The position numbers and the translations under genes were made by a program. A DNA stretch of 64,000 nucleotides from Asterella californica (taxonomy: Eukaryota > Streptophyta > Marchantiopsida > Marchantiales > Aytoniaceae). Positions 58,857 through 64,000 of this stretch are shown here, piece after piece (within the stretch, counting starts at the first letter, position 1; the number at the start of each line of letters is the position of its first letter). The notes beneath the pieces were generated by a model. That model did no database searches. It was not told the origin of the DNA and saw only the letters and a list, made by a program, of their open reading frames with translations. The stretch spans positions 5,058,501 through 5,122,500 of the forward strand of contig JAYKYS010000001.1 in the NCBI GenBank assembly GCA_036924285.1. Reading direction: 5' to 3'.

Positions 58857-58974
58857 ACACAAGTGCATCGATGTGGATGCCCTACTTACGTCAGTAGTCG
58901 GAAAATTAGACGAGACTCAAAGAACTGAGACGGAGAAGTTGTCGACTTCAAAAGAGGACTCGGCTGAGTTGTGA
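58857..58974 (+). mobile_element. older gypsy copy resumes: end of zinc-knuckle ORF
   Basis: GHKCIDVDALLTSVVGKLDE continues the protein broken off at DLSR in 49494, and the inner copy has the same residues uninterrupted (GHKCVDVTALLTSVV). ACAGGACACAAG here and CAAGAAAAC at 49494 are compatible with a 5-bp target duplication AGGAC in which two G have become A on the left. Confidence 0.7.
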
Positions 58975-59179
58975 TGGAGATCGTCATTCGGATAGTGGAG
59001 AAAGCGGTGATGCGACTCAGGCTCATGATTACCTTGGGAGAAGAGATGGCACAAGAGGTGTTGTTACAGCCAATGTCTTTTATTTTATCTATGGTAGATT
59101 ATTCGCGAATGGAATTGGTGATATTCGTACTCTTTTAGCGAGTAATTATTGCATAAAAATTAGAAGGGTAGAAAGAATA

Positions 59180-61308
59180 GTTACAAAATGGGGAAGTTAC
59201 CAATGTTTCATGAGAAAGACAATGAAGATGTAAAACTATTTGTACGAGACTTCAAAAGGGGTTGCATCCGAAACAACGTGAGAAGGAAGGAAGAATGAGT
59301 GTTGTTACTGCCAGAGTTTTTAGAAGATTTTGCTCTTACGTGGTATGAAGACCGAGTGAAGAGCAAGACACCTGATGCAGTTGAGGACACATGAGAGACG
59401 TTGAGTAATACACTCATCGAAAAATTTCTTCCAGAAGAGAGTTATGAGAAGCTCATGGTAGAGCTTACTCATTTGAAGCAACGGGACGACGAAAAAGTTC
59501 GATAATATGCCAAAAATGTGGATAAGTTGGAGCAACGATTTTGGACGGTCTTACGGAAGAGTGGAGACAATGTGGAGCTGAGGATGACGGGGATTGGAGC
59601 AATGCTGACCAAGAACTTGGTGGGAGGGTTGAGATCTTCAATTCGAACTCAAGTGAGGTACGAGAAGCCAACAACCAAACTGGAGGCCATCAAGATTGCG
59701 ACAAATATGGAAGAGAGTTTGGATAAAGGGGATATCATCAAACCTCATCATGCCGCTATGGTGTCGACTTCGACTCTTGGTGTAACCACAACGATAATAT
59801 CTGCACCATCACAATTGGTGATTGCTTCAATGTCAGCTCCTACTCCAACGGTGATGCCAAGACCGTTTGTCCCAACAACGATGTCTACTGCCACCTCTAA
59901 TTTTCATGCCGAGCTGAAGAGCATCGCCGACACTCTTGCGGATCTCAAGATAAATGTGGTGCAATTACGAGAATGGAGAAACAAAGATGGAGGAGGAGGT
60001 CAAAGAGGTTACAATAATAATCCTAACCGAGAAAGTCAAGGTAACTTTAGAGACAACCAAGGTAACTTTAGAGGAATCACTTGTTGGACGTGTGGAGGTT
60101 CTCATTTGCAACGGAACTGTCCAAACAATGGAGCAAGAGGTGTCGAAGTTGTCAAAATGAATGTGGGTGGAGGATATCCATCACAAGGACGAGACAAGAG
60201 AGTGGCTACTATTGATGTAGTGCGAGATCTCATCTACGAGAAAGGAGAGAGTTCAAACTCTTCTCATGCACCAGTGGAGCTTTTAGCTAAAAAAAAACGA
60301 ACTCGATTTTCTGATGAATCAGTTTTCATGGAGGAGTCACCAAGTAGAAGCACTTGCTCGAGTACTATTTCGAGTGTACCAAGGGAATCAAGAAGGAAGT
60401 TGGGGATGACGAATTTCACCATTTCATCTTCTCAAGCGAGATATGATGTGGTTGAAGATGTGGGTGCTCAGAAAGCCAACATCACTGTTGGACAACTGAT
60501 CGCACTTAATCTCAATTTACGAAGAGAACTCAGAGGAGGACTGAATTCTAAGAGAAGCAAAAAAAAGAAACCCAAGAGCAAGACATCGAAGTCTGTGGGA
60601 GTTGGTGTGGTGGATGTGCATGCTTCAAAGGTATGCGCTAAGGCTTCAAAGATTGAAGTCCGGTTGAATGGTCACTACGTCTCTGACGTATTGGTGGATG
60701 AAGGGTCAGCTGTAAATGTCATATAAGAGAGGTTGATGAAGAAGTTGGGGATGGAACCAACTCGCCCGGCTAGCATTGTCGTGGAGATGGCTAACAAGCA
60801 ACGAGTAAGACCTCTTGGTGTGTTAGAGAAGGTGGTTGTGTTTGTGATGGGAGTTCAAACATTGATGTCCTTTCAAGTGTTAAAGGACTCTAGTTATGAT
60901 TTGCTCCTAGGTAGGCTTTGGTTGAGAGCTGTGCGCACCACTGATAGGTGGCACAAGGGATATTTACGGATTGGACCTAGAGATCATAGAGTGATAGTAC
61001 CTCTCTCGGGTGTTGGAGTTGTGACTTCTGACTCTGATAGATCCACTAGTGACTACTTGGAATCTGATACGAAGGATGATCAGAGTGTCTCAGAAGTAGA
61101 TATCGGAGATTCTTATGATAAAGAATCATCGTCTGAGGACGAAGGATTTGGTCGAGATGAATCATTACATCAGCTTAGTGCTATTGACTTGTTGCCTCGA
61201 TCAACAGTGGAGAAAGATCTTGACAAAGAAGAGTTGAGTGAGGCAGAGATTGTGAGAAGACTCTCTACCTTGAAGTTTGGTATCAATGTCACTCAAGAAG
61301 AGAAATAG
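59180..61308 (+). pseudogene. Gag-protease of the older gypsy copy
   Basis: The gag capsid region (DNEDVKLFVRDFKRGCIRNN) starts near 59215; two stops (TGA in TWETL, TAA in RQYV) precede a long open frame 59518-60726 that covers the knuckle CWTCGGSHLQRNC and the protease box VLVDEGSAVNVI. A TAA stands where the inner copy has Ser. The frame then continues 60733-61308 through the protease flap and an acidic linker (DSDRSTSDYLESDTKDDQS). The DEG active site is shared with the inner copy. Confidence 0.85.
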
Positions 61309-62890
61309 ATTCCTAGATATATTTCGAAAATATATCCATGTGTTTGCTTTGAGCTACAAGGATTTGAAGGAGGTGACTCTCGAGACTCATCGAATCGAAT
61401 TGGAAGAGCACGCAAGACCAGTTCGACAAAAGCAGAGAAGAGTCAACCTCACAACGGCAATGATGATCAAGGAGGAGATAGACAAGTTGAAGGAGGCAAG
61501 TTTCTTCTACGAGGTGGAGAACTCAGAATGGGTTTCACTCATTGTGATTGTCAAGAAGAAGAATGGTAAGTTGCGAGTGTGCATAGACTATACGAAACTC
61601 AATGCAGTTACCAAGAAGGATTATTATCCTTTATCATTTATAGATGAGATTTTGGAGGAAGTTGCTAGTCATAAATGGTACAGCTTTGGTGATGGTTATA
61701 TTAGGTATAACCAGATCAAGATAGCACAAGAGTACCGACAGTTGACTATTTTCACTACTCCTTGAGGAACATTTGCATTTTGGATGATGCTATTCGGACT
61801 GTGTAATGCTCCGGCCATGTTTCAGAGGTTTATGAACAAGGTGTTTGAACCATTCATAGGAAAGTTTGTCCGTGATTTTATTGACGATTTTTGCGTGTAC
61901 GGACGAAAGGAGGATCACTTTGATCATGTGATCAAAGTTTTGCAGCGACTGGAGCAAGCCACGCTTCTCTAAATCCTGAGAAGTGCATCTTTGGCTGCGA
62001 AGAAGGTCTGCTGTTAGGGCACATCATTTTCAAAAATGGGATTGCGGTAGATCCTGAGAAGGTGAAGAAGATTGTGGATCTTTCATTTCCGATCAACTTG
62101 ACAAAGTTGAGGCAGTTTCTTGGCATGGTTGGATATTATCGTAGGTTTGTCTTTTCCTTCTCAAACAAAGTAATAGCTTTGACTATGTACATGAAGAAGG
62201 GAGTTGATTTTGACTTGATAGTGCATGATCAGAAGGCAAAAAGCATTTGAGGAGTTGAAAAAGACATTGGTGACAGCTCCTATACTTGCTAAACCTGAAT
62301 GGAGTAAAGCATTTATTCTGTATACGGATGTCTCCAATGTAGCAATCGGATGTACATTAAGTCAGTTAGATGGAGATTGACATGATCATCCTATAGCTTA
62401 TGCTAGTAGGCAGATGGTTCCAGCAGAGAAGAATTACTCCGTGACTGAACGAGAAGGATTAGCGGTGATCTTTGGATTGAAAAAATTTCGACACTACTTG
62501 CTAGGAGGAAAATTGTTCATAGTCACAGATCACAAGGCTTTAAAGTATATCTTTAGTAAGCCTAATGCCGAAAGTCGTATTGATCGTTGGAAGGTACTTC
62601 TAACAGAATACGATTATGTGATCGAAGATAGACCAAAAAAAAAGTATGCGAATGCTGATCTTTTGTCAAGGACTTATAAGATGAGGGAGAAGAATCGTTT
62701 GATGATTCATTTTCAGACGAGCATCTGATGAACATCACAAGCATTGAAGAGATACCGGATGAGTACAAGGAAATCTGGAGTTTCCTTGCAGATGGCTCTT
62801 TTCCAGAAAGTATGCATACCCGAGAACGTAACGCGTTGATCAAGAGATGCAAACTTTACACCATGGTGGAGAGAATTCTGTTCATCAATG
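61277..62890 (+). pseudogene. reverse transcriptase and RNase H of the older copy
   Basis: The boxes are the same as in the inner copy: GKLRVCIDYTKLNAVTKKDY, FGDGYIRYNQIKI, the same TGA after TIFTTP (61762-61765), LFGLCNAPAMFQRFMNKVFE, FVRDFIDDFCVYG, and RNase H pieces at 62300-62690. Frame shifts near 61965, 62250 and 62690 and a TGA at 62379 break it. It cannot be translated intact. Confidence 0.88.
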
Positions 62891-64000
62891 AGCAGATGGG
62901 TTACTAAGGACAGCAGTTGGTCAGAAGGAGACGTTCAAGCTAATGCACGAGTTTCACGAGAGAACTATTTGCGGAGGTCACTTTGCTGGTAAGATAACAG
63001 CCTTCAAGATTTTGGATGCGAGTTATCACTAGAGAGGGATTTTCAAAGAATGTTTAGACTATTGTAAAACTTGCGATGTATGTCGAGCATTTGCTCTGAA
63101 GTCTACTAGAACACCTCCGTTAAGATCAATTCTCGTGTTAGGACCATTTGAGAAGTGGGGTATTGACTTTGTAAGTCCTCTTAATAAGACACCTCGAGAC
63201 AATAGATACATTGTAGTCGTTATTGACTATTGTATCAAGTGAGTAGAGGCTAGACCTTTGAGGGAGACTAATGAAACAGAAGTCGGTAGATTCCTATGGG
63301 AGAGGATCATCACAAGATTTAGATGTCCGTTAGAGTTGGTCTCAGATAGAGGAGGAGAGTTTGTAGGGAACACGACTACTGCTATGCTACAACACTTTTC
63401 TATCAAGCCACGAGTAACGACCTCATACTAATGATCTTGTAGAAGACTAATCTTACACTTTGTATGATGTTCGTCAAAAATGCTGGTGTTGAGATTGCAA
63501 AACATACTTGGGATAAGAGACTACATGCCATCTTATGAGAGTATCGAATGACAACAAAGACTTCTACTGGGTACTCTCTATTTCGACTGGTTTATGGAGT
63601 GAAGTCCAAATTGCTGATCCAATTCGAATTGGATACCTTTCAAACTATTCAACGAAAGTTGAAGAGGTCAAGGGGAGAAGACGTGGTCAGATCAAGAAGA
63701 GAGCAACTCATGGAGTTGGAAGAGACCCGAGCGGTAGCAATGATCAGGATGGAACGAACTCAGGCGTATCAAAAGAAGAGTTACGACAAACGATTGGACA
63801 AGAAGGAGATAAAACCTTTTCAAGTAGGAGATTGGATAATGTTGTACGATGCTATCACATTCAAGAGGGCTAGGAAGAAGTTTCTTCCTAGATATTTTGG
63901 TCCTTTTGTTGTAGATAAGATATGGAGCAACTTCACGTATGACCTTCAGGAGTTGGGAGGAAGGAGATTCGATCGGGTCAATCATGATAAGTTGAAGTTG
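62891..64000 (+). pseudogene. integrase of the older copy, running off the window
   Basis: The zinc-binding part reads HEFHERTICGGHFAGKITAF and DYCKTCDVCRAF; the core reads WGIDFVSPL (first Asp), LVSDRGGEF (second Asp) and, after a shift near 63430, LVED (Glu). The C-terminal GPY/F-type domain is open to the last base: VYGVKSKLLIQFEL, KPFQVGDWIMLYD, KKFLPRYFGPFVVDKIWSN. Stops near 63036 and 63240 and the shift show decay. The 3' LTR must lie beyond 64000. Confidence 0.85.

Overview
The window looks like nuclear DNA of a land plant that makes flagellated sperm, most likely a bryophyte (liverwort or moss) or another seedless plant. Reasons: several compact genes broken into many short exons with GT/AG introns, plant-type proteins (a FAP2-type chalcone-isomerase-fold protein, the mitochondrial ATP synthase delta subunit, a conserved plant secreted protein, an F-box/kelch protein, a SHAQKY-type MYB), a FOR20/CEP20 centriolar-satellite gene that seed plants without motile sperm would not need, and decayed Ty3/gypsy elements. 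The species assignment is inference.

Layout. 0-4.9 kb: non-coding, with a foldback repeat. 4.96-8.28 kb (minus): nine-exon FAP2-like gene. 8.3-10.3 kb: gene-free. 10.3-13.2 kb: wreck of a Ty3/gypsy element whose integrase is followed by a PHD finger, with a 157-bp tandem repeat. 13.2-17.6 kb: AT-rich decayed DNA with one long broken ORF. 18.6-19.9 kb (minus): five-exon FOR20 gene. 21.3-23.9 kb (plus): two-exon ATP synthase delta gene, convergent with a five-exon small secreted-protein gene (24.4-26.4 kb, minus). 27.4-34 kb: AT-rich, gene-free, with hairpins and tandem repeats. 34.0-34.9 kb: non-autonomous Mutator-like transposon with a perfect 9-bp target duplication. 36-37.2 kb (plus): multi-exon gene of unknown function. 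38.6-39.8 kb (plus): F-box/kelch gene. 42.5-43.3 kb (minus): SHAQKY MYB gene. 45.2-48 kb: AT-rich block.

48.0-64.0 kb is a nest of one Ty3/gypsy family related to the Athila/Tat group (degenerate tRNA-Asp primer-binding site, FIDD reverse-transcriptase box, extra ORFs upstream of gag). An older copy is split (48.03-49.49 kb and 58.86-64.0 kb, running off the end). A second copy (49.50-58.56 kb) lies inside it. That inner copy has its own LTR, a 2.29-kb foreign insert carrying a minus-strand ORF with a duplicated domain of unknown function, a 166-bp inversion, and in place of its 3' end a 300-bp minus-strand integrase fragment from another gypsy family.

Most of the host genes are invisible as long ORFs; I reconstructed them by joining exons at splice sites and comparing the products with family features I know. 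I could run no alignment, so exon edges flagged as uncertain should be read that way. The host genes are ordinary single-copy-style genes and do not form an operon or obvious pathway.
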